Positions 38,687-46,881 of a stretch of 48,053 bases of DNA are shown here, piece after piece. The stretch is taken from the NCBI GenBank assembly GCA_036271875.1, contig DATAZU010000036.1, forward strand, positions 1 to 48,053, written 5' to 3'. A program made the position numbers and the translations under genes. Numbering within the stretch: position 1 is the first letter of the stretch; each line of letters starts with the position of its first letter. The notes beneath the pieces were generated by a model. That model made no database searches. It was given only the letters and a program-made list of their open reading frames with translations, and was not told where the DNA came from. Origin of the DNA: Galbitalea sp036271875. GTDB taxonomy: Bacteria > Actinomycetota > Actinomycetes > Actinomycetales > Microbacteriaceae.

Positions 38687-39145
38687 GATTTTCTTCCAGA
38701 ACCAGTCGGTCGCGTTGGGGTTGTCGTTGTACGGCTCGACGTTCAGGTATCCGCTGGTGCGATAAAGTCCGCCGGCGGCCCGAAGACTCGCGTTGGTGTC
38801 GAGCACAATCTCGGTGGCTCCAAATCCCGCCGCGCGCGACTCGAGCTCGCCGAGCAGCAGTCTGCCGAGCCCTCGCCCCTGTGCTCGCGGTTGCACCCAC
38901 AGGTGCTTGATCTCGAACCTCGTCGGGGAAATCCCGCGCACGCCGCCGCATCCGATGTCCTCGCCGTCGTTATCAACGAGTACGACGAATACGCCTTTCG
39001 GGGGCAGGAAATCCGCCACTATCGGAAACTTCGGGGTGTACGCACCCAACTCGTGCGGAAATGTGGCATCCCGCATGTCGAAGTAATCGGCGATGAGGGC
39101 GTGCGCGGCAGGATCGTCCACGTTGGTGTCGCGGAAGGTAACCAT
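38681..39145 (-). CDS. GNAT family N-acetyltransferase
   Basis: A 154-residue acetyltransferase with the acetyl-CoA motif VQPRAQGRGLGRLLLGELE and the following IVLDTNASLRAAGGLYRTSGY. Length is typical. The start at 39145 has TACGCT 6 nt upstream on the minus strand; a longer reading is antisense to dapB. The start lies 39 nt from dapB's, so two leaderless promoters share this gap. Substrate unknown. Confidence 0.9.
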   Translation of the reverse strand: MVTFRDTNVDDPAAHALIADYFDMRDATFPHELGAYTPKFPIVADFLPPKGVFVVLVDNDGEDIGCGGVRGISPTRFEIKHLWVQPRAQGRGLGRLLLGELESRAAGFGATEIVLDTNASLRAAGGLYRTSGYLNVEPYNDNPNATDWFWKKIP

Positions 39146-39184
39146 CCAGCCAGCGTAGAGCCCGGCCGTTGATAGATTGGCGGC

Positions 39185-39928
39185 ATGACAATCTCGGTCG
39201 CCGTCGTCGGGGCAACAGGCAGGATGGGCAAGGTCGTTGTTCGCCTGATTGAGGAGTCGGACGACTTCGAACTCGCGGCAGCCATTGATTCGAAGACCTC
39301 GTTGGATGCTGCGCTTGGCGCCGACCTGATCTTCGACGTGACCGTTCCAGCGGTGTCCCAGCAGGTCGTCGAGTTCGCGATCGTGAACGGCATCAGCGTT
39401 GTGGTCGGAACATCCGGATGGTCGCTCGAGCGGATCGGCTCGATTCGCCAGGCGGTCGAGGCCCAGCCGGATCTGGGCGTGCTGATCATCCCGAACTTCT
39501 CGATTGGTTCCGTGCTCGCGACCTCGTTTGCCGCCCTCGCCGCCCGGTTCTTCGACTCGATCGAAATCGTTGAAGCACACGACGTCTCGAAGGTCGACTC
39601 GCCGTCCGGGACGGCTATTCGTACCGCAGAGCTAATCGGCGAAGCCCGCGCGAACCTCGGTCCGGTCGTTGCGCCGCACCACGACCAGCGGGCCCGCGGC
39701 CAGCTCGTCGCGAGCGTACCGATCCACAGCGTGCGCATGCAGGGTGTCGGCGCTCGGCAGGAAGTAATGTTGGGCGGTCGGGGCGAGCTGCTCAGCATCA
39801 AGCACGAGGCGGTGACGCGGGACGCGTATGAGGCTGGCATCCTGCTCGCGCTGCGTGCCGCATCAGCCTCGCGCGGCATTGTCGTCGGGCTGGACAAGCT
39901 CATCGATCTGTCGCCAAGCGCTGAATGA
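39185..39928 (+). CDS. dapB: 4-hydroxy-tetrahydrodipicolinate reductase
   Basis: A 247-residue DapB that reduces the DapA product with NAD(P)H in the lysine/diaminopimelate pathway. Features are the nucleotide loop VVGATGRMG (7-15), NFSIGSVLAT, the catalytic EAHDVSKVDSPSGTA region and the C-terminal FTR-like R...GVGARQEVMLGG. TAGATT lies 6 nt before the ATG (39173-39178). The stop overlaps the next gene (ATGA). The typical E(L/A)HHxxKxDAPSGTA box reads EAHDVSKVDSPSGTA: the second His is Asp. Confidence 0.95.
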   Translation: MTISVAVVGATGRMGKVVVRLIEESDDFELAAAIDSKTSLDAALGADLIFDVTVPAVSQQVVEFAIVNGISVVVGTSGWSLERIGSIRQAVEAQPDLGVLIIPNFSIGSVLATSFAALAARFFDSIEIVEAHDVSKVDSPSGTAIRTAELIGEARANLGPVVAPHHDQRARGQLVASVPIHSVRMQGVGARQEVMLGGRGELLSIKHEAVTRDAYEAGILLALRAASASRGIVVGLDKLIDLSPSAE

Positions 39929-40389
39929 AGAACTTCGTTGCCGCCGTCGTGATGGCGGTGCTGCTCGCGCTGTACCTGGTGCTTGTGGTGCAACACGCGA
40001 TCCTGCTTCTTGGAACCGGCATCCTGGTCGGCCAACTCGAAGGCGTTGCACTGCTTGTGCTGCCGGTCATTGGGGCATGGGCTCTCATCCTTGAGCTCCG
40101 GTTCGGGTTCCGCGCCCAGAGACTTCTGCGGCTCATGACCGAGCGCGGTGACCTGCCCGTCGACGATCTCCCGCACCGGCCAAGCGGGCGGCCGGAACGT
40201 GCGGCGGCCGATGTCGAATTCCCGAAGTACCAGGCCGAGGTCGAGGCTGCCCCGGGCGACTGGACGCGCTGGTACCGCCTCGCTCTCGCCTACGACGCAT
40301 CCGGTGACCGGCGCAGGGCTCGCTGGGCGACCCGTCGCGCCATCCGTCTGGAGCGCTCGGACCCGAACCCACCGAGTACGCAGGCTTAG
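39925..40389 (+). CDS. Membrane protein with TPR-like C-terminal tail
   Basis: A 154-residue protein with two N-terminal helices (about 4-30 and 38-58) and a cytoplasmic part with one TPR-like helical pair (WTRWYRLALAYDASGDRRRARWATRRAIRLE). It overlaps dapB by ATGA, a conserved position for such a gene in actinobacteria. Function unknown. Confidence 0.82.
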   Translation: MKNFVAAVVMAVLLALYLVLVVQHAILLLGTGILVGQLEGVALLVLPVIGAWALILELRFGFRAQRLLRLMTERGDLPVDDLPHRPSGRPERAAADVEFPKYQAEVEAAPGDWTRWYRLALAYDASGDRRRARWATRRAIRLERSDPNPPSTQA

Positions 40390-40588
40390 CCCAGCATTAC
40401 GATGCGCGCGCCCATCGGGATGTCTAGGCGGCGTTCTCTACGGCGCACACGACACCCGGACGGTATCCCGATCGGTGTGCCGACTTCTCGCCCGGCCGCT
40501 CGCCGTAGTATCCGACGGCGAATCCGCTGAGAAACACGGTCGGCGGACGCACGGCGGCGCGGGCCGAACAGACGGCACCGTGCCCTGC

Positions 40589-41014
40589 CTAGGCCAGGCT
40601 GGCTTCCAGGGTGATTGGGATGCCGGCAAGCGCCTTCGAGACTGGACAGTTGGCCTTGGCGTCCTCGGCGAACTTCTGGAAATCCTCTTCCGACATCCCG
40701 GGAACCTTGGCGCTCACAAGGAGGTGGCTGCCCTTGATACCCTCGCCGGGAACGAACGTGACAGCGGCGGTCACCTGGAGGCTCTCCGGTGGTGTGCCGT
40801 TGGTTGACAGTCCATTCGACAGCGCCATCGAGTAGCAGGCCGAGTGGGCGGCACCGAGCAGCTCTTCCGGATTGGTCTTGCCGACCTCGCCAACCGAGCG
40901 CGCCTGCCAGGACACCGGGAATTCGGCCGCATCCGAGGAGTCAAGCGACGTCGTGCCGGAGCCGCTCTGCAGGTCACCGAACCAGAGAGTTGTCGCTTCG
41001 CTTGTGAGGGCCAT
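40589..41014 (-). CDS. OsmC/Ohr family peroxidase
   Basis: A 141-residue OsmC-type protein with both redox cysteines: C60 (AAHSACYSMALS) and C123 (KANCPVSKALAG). These reduce organic hydroperoxides. The start at 41014 has GGAAGGAA close upstream on the minus strand; the longer frame to 41383 is antisense to the DUF4395 gene region and unsupported. It lies behind two other redox-type genes on the same strand. The 199 nt downstream to 40390 show no gene or clear terminator. Confidence 0.93.
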   Translation of the reverse strand: MALTSEATTLWFGDLQSGSGTTSLDSSDAAEFPVSWQARSVGEVGKTNPEELLGAAHSACYSMALSNGLSTNGTPPESLQVTAAVTFVPGEGIKGSHLLVSAKVPGMSEEDFQKFAEDAKANCPVSKALAGIPITLEASLA

Positions 41015-41052
41015 GAGATTCCTTCCGTGGGGAGCCTCCAGCCTATGACGGC

Positions 41053-41535
41053 TTATGCGGCTGCGGGAGTGCCGGTCTTGCTTCTGCCGAGAACGCCGAG
41101 GCGGACGAGCAGCAGATAGATCTGGCAGCCGAGACAGTACGCGAACACCGAGTTGAGGAACGCGGCGATGAAGGCGAGTCCTGCCGCGATCGGGAGTGCG
41201 ATGCCGACGCCCGGGATGAGCGACAGAGCGAGTCCGATCAGCGTGATCACCAGTCCGACACCCTGAGCAAAGGTTGGCGGAGTCGGATCCTCGAGCTCGG
41301 TCGGGGGCTTCAGGCGTGGACGGACGACCGCCTTGAAGAACAGTCCGTATGGGTGACGCTGAACGCCCGCGAAAGCACCCCAAGCGAAGACGATCGTGAT
41401 GTAGGCGAAGACAATGGTCGCCGCAAGCGTGAGACCGCCAAGCCAGAGTCCGATCGTGACGAGCAGCAGTACGCCGGTTATTCCCGCGCCGAATCTCGGC
41501 CCGCGCGGATCGATTCCCTTTTGTGGTTCAGTCAT
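41053..41535 (-). CDS. DUF4395 family membrane protein
   Basis: A 160-residue protein with four helices and the motif FAYCLGCQIYLLLVRLG, a CxxC pair at the end of the last helix, characteristic of DUF4395 proteins that are often next to thioredoxin-like genes. The start at 41535 has GGAGAC upstream on the minus strand. It lies between the thioredoxin-like gene (28 nt) and OsmC (38 nt), likely one operon. A role in membrane thiol transfer is inferred from context. Confidence 0.88.
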   Translation of the reverse strand: MTEPQKGIDPRGPRFGAGITGVLLLVTIGLWLGGLTLAATIVFAYITIVFAWGAFAGVQRHPYGLFFKAVVRPRLKPPTELEDPTPPTFAQGVGLVITLIGLALSLIPGVGIALPIAAGLAFIAAFLNSVFAYCLGCQIYLLLVRLGVLGRSKTGTPAAA

Positions 41536-41563
41536 CGTGTCTCCTGATACTTCGTCGGTCGCC

Positions 41564-41977
41564 TCAAGCGGCAAGGATTTCTTCTAGTGCTGCACGGACA
41601 TCCGCCTGCCGCGGCGCACCGCCGATGCGGGCGCGGATCGTGCCGCGCCGGTCGAGGATGAGCGTGGTCGGCGTCTGCAGAACGTTGAATTTCGCCGCGA
41701 TGTCTGGGCGATGCGTGACGTCCAGGTCGATATGAGAGACACCCTCTGTGCTGTCCGCGATCTGGCCGAGCACTCGTCGCGTCGGAACGCAGGGTGCGCA
41801 GACCTCGGTGGAGAACTGCAGGAGCGTGGCCCGGCCAGCGATTGGGACCTCTGGCAACCGGACGATATCGCCACTTCCCGCGCGAACGCGGCCAGTGCGA
41901 GCCTTCCAGATCAGCCCAATGACGGTGGCGAGTGCGACAAGACCCACGAGGATCGCCGCAACCACTAACGGGCTCAT
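41564..41977 (-). CDS. Membrane-anchored thioredoxin-like protein
   Basis: A 137-residue protein with an N-terminal helix (3-24) and a thioredoxin fold with CAPC (C60, C63) in FSTEVCAPCVPTRRVL and the cis-Pro QTPTTLIL. The redox domain could lie on either side of the membrane; the basic residues after the helix (KARTGRVR) suggest the cytoplasmic side. The start at 41977 has TAATCT 6 nt upstream on the minus strand. It heads the redox operon with DUF4395 and OsmC. Confidence 0.87.
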   Translation of the reverse strand: MSPLVVAAILVGLVALATVIGLIWKARTGRVRAGSGDIVRLPEVPIAGRATLLQFSTEVCAPCVPTRRVLGQIADSTEGVSHIDLDVTHRPDIAAKFNVLQTPTTLILDRRGTIRARIGGAPRQADVRAALEEILAA

Positions 41978-42058
41978 AGCTTCAGATTATTAGTCCGGAA
42001 CCCTATGAACGGAGTGTGAACGGATGTTACGTCACCGGTCCCCGCTATCGTGAGAGCC

Positions 42059-42814
42059 GTGCCTGACGAGACTCCAGCCGCCCCCGTTCCGCCCACTATT
42101 TCCTTTCGATCGGATGTGACGGTCGAGCTGGTCCGATCCAGCGCATCCGATTCTGATGTGCTGTTCGCCGCTCGAGTTTCGACGCAGGGCGAGCAGACGC
42201 TCGAGGCCGCGCAGGATGCCGATGTCGACGCATCCCGCAGTCGCGGCCTTATCAATTACCTGATGCGCGACCGTCACGGTTCGCCGTTCGAGCACAACTC
42301 GATGACGTTCTACGTGCAGGCGCCGATCTTCGTCTTCCGCGAATTCATGCGGCATCGGGTCGCGTCGTACAACGAGGAGAGCGGACGGTACCGCGAGCTG
42401 AATCCGGTGTTCTACGTGCCGGGGCCCGATCGCAACCTGGTGCAGGTCGGCAAGGCGGGTGCATACGATTTTCTGCCGGGCACCCCTGAGCAGACTGCGC
42501 TTGTGACATCCGAGGTTCACGCCGTGTGCGAGGAGGCGTTTCGGTCCTATCAGACCATGCTGGATGCCGGAGTTGCGCGCGAGGTCGCCAGGATCGTGCT
42601 CCCGCTGACGATCTACTCGTCGATGTACGTGACCATGAATGCGCGGGCCCTGATGAACTTCCTGTCGCTGCGCACCAAGCGCGAGGGCACGCACTTCCCC
42701 TCCTTCCCGCAGCGCGAGATCGAGATGGTCGCCGAGAAGATGGAAACCTTCTGGGAGGCTCTCATGCCCGTAACCGCCGCCGCCTTCAACACCAACGGTC
42801 GCGTCGCCCCCTAG
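42059..42814 (+). CDS. thyX: Flavin-dependent thymidylate synthase
   Basis: A 251-residue ThyX that makes dTMP from dUMP with methylene-tetrahydrofolate and FAD. The ThyX motif is complete: RHRVASYNEESGR (98-110). The GTG at 42059 is preferred to the GTG at 42050 because TATCGT (42046-42051) lies 7 nt before it. It is in the conserved dapB-thyX-dapA region, though separated from dapA by the DUF559 module. Confidence 0.95.
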   Translation: MPDETPAAPVPPTISFRSDVTVELVRSSASDSDVLFAARVSTQGEQTLEAAQDADVDASRSRGLINYLMRDRHGSPFEHNSMTFYVQAPIFVFREFMRHRVASYNEESGRYRELNPVFYVPGPDRNLVQVGKAGAYDFLPGTPEQTALVTSEVHAVCEEAFRSYQTMLDAGVAREVARIVLPLTIYSSMYVTMNARALMNFLSLRTKREGTHFPSFPQREIEMVAEKMETFWEALMPVTAAAFNTNGRVAP

Positions 42815-42833
42815 CGCCGCCCCGACCCCTTCA

Positions 42834-42907
42834 CTCTCGAGCCCTTCGCTCTCGAGCCCGCGCTCTCGAGCCGTCGCGCCTGCGCCTGCGCCCGCGCCTG
42901 CGAGCCC
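42834..42907 (+). repeat. Simple tandem repeats after thyX
   Basis: CTCTCGAGCC occurs three times (42834, 42849, 42863) followed by GCGCCTGC-type repeats to 42907. It is non-coding, low complexity, and lies directly before repeat family D. Confidence 0.7.
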
Positions 42908-42918
42908 TCTGCGACCGG

Positions 42919-42996
42919 TTGTGCAGGTACTTCGCCGAGATTCAGCCATGGATCGGGATGACGTGGCTTCCCAACCACCTCAATACCTGCGCAACA
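42919..42996 (+). repeat. Palindromic repeat family D, left of the DUF559 gene
   Basis: TTGTGCAGGTA (42919-42929) ... GGATCGGGATG (42950-42960) ... TACCTGCGCAACA (42984-42996). The same three blocks recur, inverted, at 43971-44056 on the other side of the gene. Confidence 0.78.
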
Positions 42997-43098
42997 GGTG
43001 TGGCGAACTAGTCCTCAACATCCGCCCCCCAGTCGGAAGAGTCGATGCCACGCCGTGGCTCGGCGAATCGCTCCCCATTCGGAGGTCAGCATTGTGCG

Positions 43099-43965
43099 AT
43101 GCGCTCGATCGCCCGCACCCTGTCCGAGCTCGGCGGTATTGCACCTACTTACGAATTGAACGCCCACGGTCATTCGCTTGATGTGCTGTACGGCGCAGTG
43201 CAGCGCGGTGAGATTCTTCGACCGCGCAAGGGTTGGTACGCAAGCAAGAACTTGCCGCCGGAGGCGATTCGGGCCTGTCGAGTGGGCGGACGTCTGGCGT
43301 GTCTGAGCGCTACAGGATCTGCGGGCCTTTGGATGCCGGACGACGACAAACTGCACATCGAAGTTCCGATCACGGCATCGCGTTTGCGCGCTCCGAACGA
43401 TCATCGCGTGCGCTTGAGTGCAGTTCATGCACCTGGCACGGTCATCCATTGGACTTCGACGAGCTCACCAGGCACGCGGATATCAGTTTCGCCGGGAGCA
43501 GCAGTCCGTCAGGTGTTCGACTGCTGCGGCGACGAAGCGGGATTTCTCGTGCTCGAGTCAGCATTGAACAAAGGTCGACTCGCGCAGGGCGATCTCGGCG
43601 ATCTTCTGGCTGCGTTGCCAGACCACAGCCGCAGGTTGGCGATGCGCGCGGGCCGTTTGTCGGACAGCGGCGGGGAATCGGAGTTGAAACTCCTGTTGTT
43701 CAGGCTGGGTATCCCCTTTCGTCAGCAGGTTGTGCTTGCCGGAAAGTGGCGAGTCGATTTTCTCCTGGGTAAGCACCTTGTGCTGGAGGCGGACAGCAGG
43801 GAGCATCACAGCGATCCATACCGTGACCGCAAAAAGGATGCCGAACTGAGCGCAGTGGGGGTGCGGGTGTTGCGGTTCATGTACTCGCAGATTCACTACG
43901 AGCCCTCAGCGGTCGAATTGGCAATCGTTAGTGCCTTATCACGCGGGGACGCCGACTTCGCATAA
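43099..43965 (+). CDS. AbiEi-like N-terminal plus DUF559 nuclease-like protein
   Basis: A 288-residue protein with two parts: an N-terminal winged-helix segment like AbiEi antitoxins (ARTLSELGGIAPTYELNAHGHS, then AVQRGEILRPRKGWYAS), and a C-terminal DUF559 domain of Vsr-like endonuclease fold (E193/E195 in SGGESELKL, D220 in VDFLLG, E230-A-D232 in LVLEADSREHH, then RDRKKDAELSAVGVRVLRF). Such fusions are widespread in actinobacteria, often in many copies per genome. The ATG at 43099 matches the domain start; GGAGG is 12 nt upstream. The gene is flanked by inverted copies of palindromic repeat D. Function unknown. Confidence 0.83.
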   Translation: MRSIARTLSELGGIAPTYELNAHGHSLDVLYGAVQRGEILRPRKGWYASKNLPPEAIRACRVGGRLACLSATGSAGLWMPDDDKLHIEVPITASRLRAPNDHRVRLSAVHAPGTVIHWTSTSSPGTRISVSPGAAVRQVFDCCGDEAGFLVLESALNKGRLAQGDLGDLLAALPDHSRRLAMRAGRLSDSGGESELKLLLFRLGIPFRQQVVLAGKWRVDFLLGKHLVLEADSREHHSDPYRDRKKDAELSAVGVRVLRFMYSQIHYEPSAVELAIVSALSRGDADFA

Positions 43966-43970
43966 CCAAC

Positions 43971-44056
43971 CACTTGTTCTGCAGGTAATCGGGCATGCTC
44001 AAAGCGGATCCATCCCGATCCTGCCCACCTTTTCGCTCCGGTACCTGCACAACAAG
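43971..44056 (-). repeat. Palindromic repeat family D, right of the DUF559 gene
   Basis: CACTTGTTCTGCAGGTA (43971-43987) ... CATCCCGATCC (44011-44021) ... TACCTGCACAACAAG (44042-44056). Read on the minus strand it has the same three-block order as the left copy, so the two form an inverted pair around the DUF559 gene. It begins 5 nt after that gene's stop. Confidence 0.78.
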
Positions 44057-44144
44057 TTGAAGGGCAGCTGGGGGAACGCAGAGGTGGCGGAACGGACAAA
44101 AGCTGGGGGAACTGAGGAAACCGCCGGGACGGTAGCCTTAACAG

Positions 44145-45122
44145 GTGTCCACGCAGAACAACCCATTCGGTCAGGTGCTCGTCGCACTCGTCACACCGTT
44201 CACTGCTGACGGTGAAGTTGACTGGGCCGGCGTCGAGAAGCACATCGACGACGTCATCAACGACGGAGCCGACGGCATCGTCGTCACGGGCACCACCGGC
44301 GAGACCAGTACGCTCACCGACCCGGAGAAGCTGAAGCTGGTTGAGGTCGGCAAAAAGGTCGCGAACGGCCGCGCCAAGATCATCACGGGCGGCGGCTCGA
44401 ACGAGACCGCGCACGCGATCGAATTGTACAAGCACAGCGAAAAGGCGGGCGCGGACGGCGTCATGATCGTGACGCCTTACTACAACAGGCCGACGCAGGC
44501 TGGGGTGCTCACGCATTTCCGGATGATCGCGGACGCGACCGACCTGCCGGTCATCCTGTACGACATCCCCATCCGCACCGGGACTCCGATCAAATACGAG
44601 ACGATGCTGCGCGCGGCACAGCATCCCAATATCGTTGCCGTCAAGGATGCCAAGGGTGACCTCGCCGAGGTCAGTCGGGTGCTCAATCAGACTGATCTCA
44701 TCTACTTCAGCGGCGATGACACCGCGATCCTCCCGGGGCTCGCCATCGGGATGACCGGTCTCATCGGCGTCACGGCAAACATTGCTCCAGCCCCCTATCG
44801 GGTCATGGTGGATGCCGTGAACAACAACGATCTGGCAACGGCGACCGCGGCTCACAAGCAGCTCGAACCGCTCGTTCGCGCCGTCATGACCCACGTGCCC
44901 GGAACGGTCGCCGCGAAGTACATCCTGCACGGCCTCGGCCGCATTGGTAGCCCAAGGGTGCGGCTTCCACTGGTCGGTCCCGAGGATGCCGAAGCCGCCC
45001 TGATCGAGGATGAGATCGCCCTCGTCGGGGAGATCCCGGGCGTGGACCTCAGAAACTTCCGACCCGATCGCAATGCGGCGGCGGGCGGCGCGCTGCCCAA
45101 GGTCGCCGGAACCACTCGCTAG
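44145..45122 (+). CDS. dapA: 4-hydroxy-tetrahydrodipicolinate synthase
   Basis: A 325-residue TIM-barrel lyase/aldolase condensing pyruvate and aspartate semialdehyde. Conserved: GTTGETSTLT (49-58), Y139 (VILYDIPIRTG) and the Schiff-base lysine K167 (VAVKDAKG). The C-terminus is about 20-30 residues longer than E. coli DapA. The GTG at 44145 has TAGCCT 6 nt upstream. It precedes rnj as in other actinobacteria. Confidence 0.95.
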   Translation: MSTQNNPFGQVLVALVTPFTADGEVDWAGVEKHIDDVINDGADGIVVTGTTGETSTLTDPEKLKLVEVGKKVANGRAKIITGGGSNETAHAIELYKHSEKAGADGVMIVTPYYNRPTQAGVLTHFRMIADATDLPVILYDIPIRTGTPIKYETMLRAAQHPNIVAVKDAKGDLAEVSRVLNQTDLIYFSGDDTAILPGLAIGMTGLIGVTANIAPAPYRVMVDAVNNNDLATATAAHKQLEPLVRAVMTHVPGTVAAKYILHGLGRIGSPRVRLPLVGPEDAEAALIEDEIALVGEIPGVDLRNFRPDRNAAAGGALPKVAGTTR

Positions 45123-45203
45123 CCCACCGAAACTTCGCAACCGGGGGCTCGCGGCCCCAAAGACAAACAAATCCGCTCGCCGCGGCGAGCACGCCAGGAG
45201 CTC

Positions 45204-46880
45204 ATGCCAGTCAACGTTTACCAGCCAGCAAAGCTCGAAAAGGGAACCCTGCGGGTCATCCCGATCGGAGGTTTGGGCGAAATCGGTCGCAACATGACCG
45301 CATACGAGTTCGGCGGCCAGATCCTGATCGTGGACTGCGGCGTGCTCTTCCCGGAGGAGACCCAGCCGGGAGTCGACCTGATCCTGCCAGACTTCTCGCC
45401 CATCCGGGATCGACTCGATGACGTCGTCGGTCTCGTTCTCACCCACGGTCACGAGGACCACATCGGCGCTGTGCCGTACCTTCTCAGGCTGCGGCAGGAC
45501 ATCCCGCTCATCGGCTCCACGCTGACCCTCGCGCTCGTCGAGGCGAAGCTCAAGGAGCACCGGATCGCGCCGTACTCGCTCACGGTGAAGGAGGGTCAGC
45601 ACGAGAAGCTCGGCCCCTTCGACCTCGAGTTCATTGCGGTCAATCACTCGATTCCGGATGCCCTCGCCGTCGCGATCACGACGGACGCCGGCGTCGTTCT
45701 CCACACCGGCGACTTCAAGATGGACCAGCTCCCTCTCGACGACCGCATCACCGACCTGCGTGCGTTCGCGAGACTGGGCGAGAAGGGCGTTGACCTGTTC
45801 CTGCCGGACTCCACCAACGCGGATGTCCCGGGCTTCACGGCTCTCGAACGCGAGATCGGCCCCGTACTTGAGGCGGTCATCGCGAAGGCTCCACGCCGCG
45901 TCATTGTCGCGAGCTTCTCCAGCCACGTGCACCGAGTTCAGCAGGTGCTGGATGCCGCGGTCGCGAACGACCGCAAGGTCGTCCTGATGGGACGCTCGAT
46001 GGTGCGAAACATGGGCATCGCCGCCGACCTCGGGTACCTCAAGGTTCCGGATGGCGTGATCATCGAGGCCAAGAAGGCCCTCGACCTCCCCGACAACAAA
46101 CTCGTCTACATGTCGACGGGCAGCCAGGGCGAGCCGATGGCCGTGCTCGCGCGAATGGCCAACAGCGAACACCAGATCGAGGTGGGAAAAGGTGACACCG
46201 TCATCCTCGCGTCGAGCCTGATCCCGGGCAACGAAAACGCGGTCTACCGCGTGATCAACGGGCTCATGAAGCTCGGTGCGACAGTCGTGCACAAGGGCAA
46301 CGCGAAGGTGCACGTGTCCGGGCACGCCGCGGCAGGCGAGCTGCTGTACGTCTACAACATCCTGAAGCCCAGGAACGTCCTGCCGGTACACGGCGAGCAG
46401 CGGCACCTGGTTGCGAACGCGAATCTTGCCGTCCAGACGGGCGTCCCCGAGGAGAACACGATCATCGCCGAGGATGGCACCGTCATCGACCTCCGCGACG
46501 GCGTTGCCGTCGTCGTTGGCCAGCTCGATCTCGGCTATGTCTACGTCGACGGTTCAAGCGTTGGTGAGATTACGGATGCCGACCTCAAGGATCGCCGCAT
46601 CCTCGCCGAGGAGGGATTCATCTCGATTTTCATCGCGATGGACCTCCAGACGGGTTCGGTCATTGTGGGGCCCGAGATCCAGGCGAGGGGTTTCGCCGAA
46701 GACGAGGACGTGTTCGACGAGGTCAAGCCGCAGATTGTGAAGGCCCTGATCGATGCGTCACTGAATGGAACGAGCGATGCGCATTCCTACGCGCAGGTCG
46801 TCCGTCGCACCGTGGGGCGCTGGGTCAACACGCAGCACCGTCGTCGGCCGATGATCATCCCTGTCGTGATCGAGGCCTAG
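45204..46880 (+). CDS. rnj: Ribonuclease J
   Basis: A 558-residue metallo-beta-lactamase/beta-CASP RNase with HGHEDH (81-86), HTGDFKMD, the PDSTNADVPG region and the beta-CASP SGHAAAGE/HGEQRH motifs. It has 5' exonuclease and endonuclease activity in rRNA processing and mRNA turnover. CAGGAG lies just before the ATG. The stop TAG (46878-46880) is part of the CTAG target where an IS481-type element is inserted, so the downstream region of rnj has been displaced by about 1.06 kb. Confidence 0.96.
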   Translation: MPVNVYQPAKLEKGTLRVIPIGGLGEIGRNMTAYEFGGQILIVDCGVLFPEETQPGVDLILPDFSPIRDRLDDVVGLVLTHGHEDHIGAVPYLLRLRQDIPLIGSTLTLALVEAKLKEHRIAPYSLTVKEGQHEKLGPFDLEFIAVNHSIPDALAVAITTDAGVVLHTGDFKMDQLPLDDRITDLRAFARLGEKGVDLFLPDSTNADVPGFTALEREIGPVLEAVIAKAPRRVIVASFSSHVHRVQQVLDAAVANDRKVVLMGRSMVRNMGIAADLGYLKVPDGVIIEAKKALDLPDNKLVYMSTGSQGEPMAVLARMANSEHQIEVGKGDTVILASSLIPGNENAVYRVINGLMKLGATVVHKGNAKVHVSGHAAAGELLYVYNILKPRNVLPVHGEQRHLVANANLAVQTGVPEENTIIAEDGTVIDLRDGVAVVVGQLDLGYVYVDGSSVGEITDADLKDRRILAEEGFISIFIAMDLQTGSVIVGPEIQARGFAEDEDVFDEVKPQIVKALIDASLNGTSDAHSYAQVVRRTVGRWVNTQHRRRPMIIPVVIEA

Positions 46881-46881
46881 T

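Noticed and set aside
40390..40588. Possible small gene between the TPR-like protein and osmC
   Set aside because: Short frames have no ribosome site or TANNNT box at correct spacing and no recognisable product.
42815..43098. Direct upstream coding continuation of the DUF559 gene
   Set aside because: The stretch is tandem repeats and a palindromic element; protein similarity begins at the ATG at 43099.
43896..46406. 836-codon open frame on the minus strand across dapA and rnj
   Set aside because: It is the antisense shadow of two clearly conserved genes; the composition (Asp/Val/Arg-rich, no motif) is typical of such frames in high-GC DNA.
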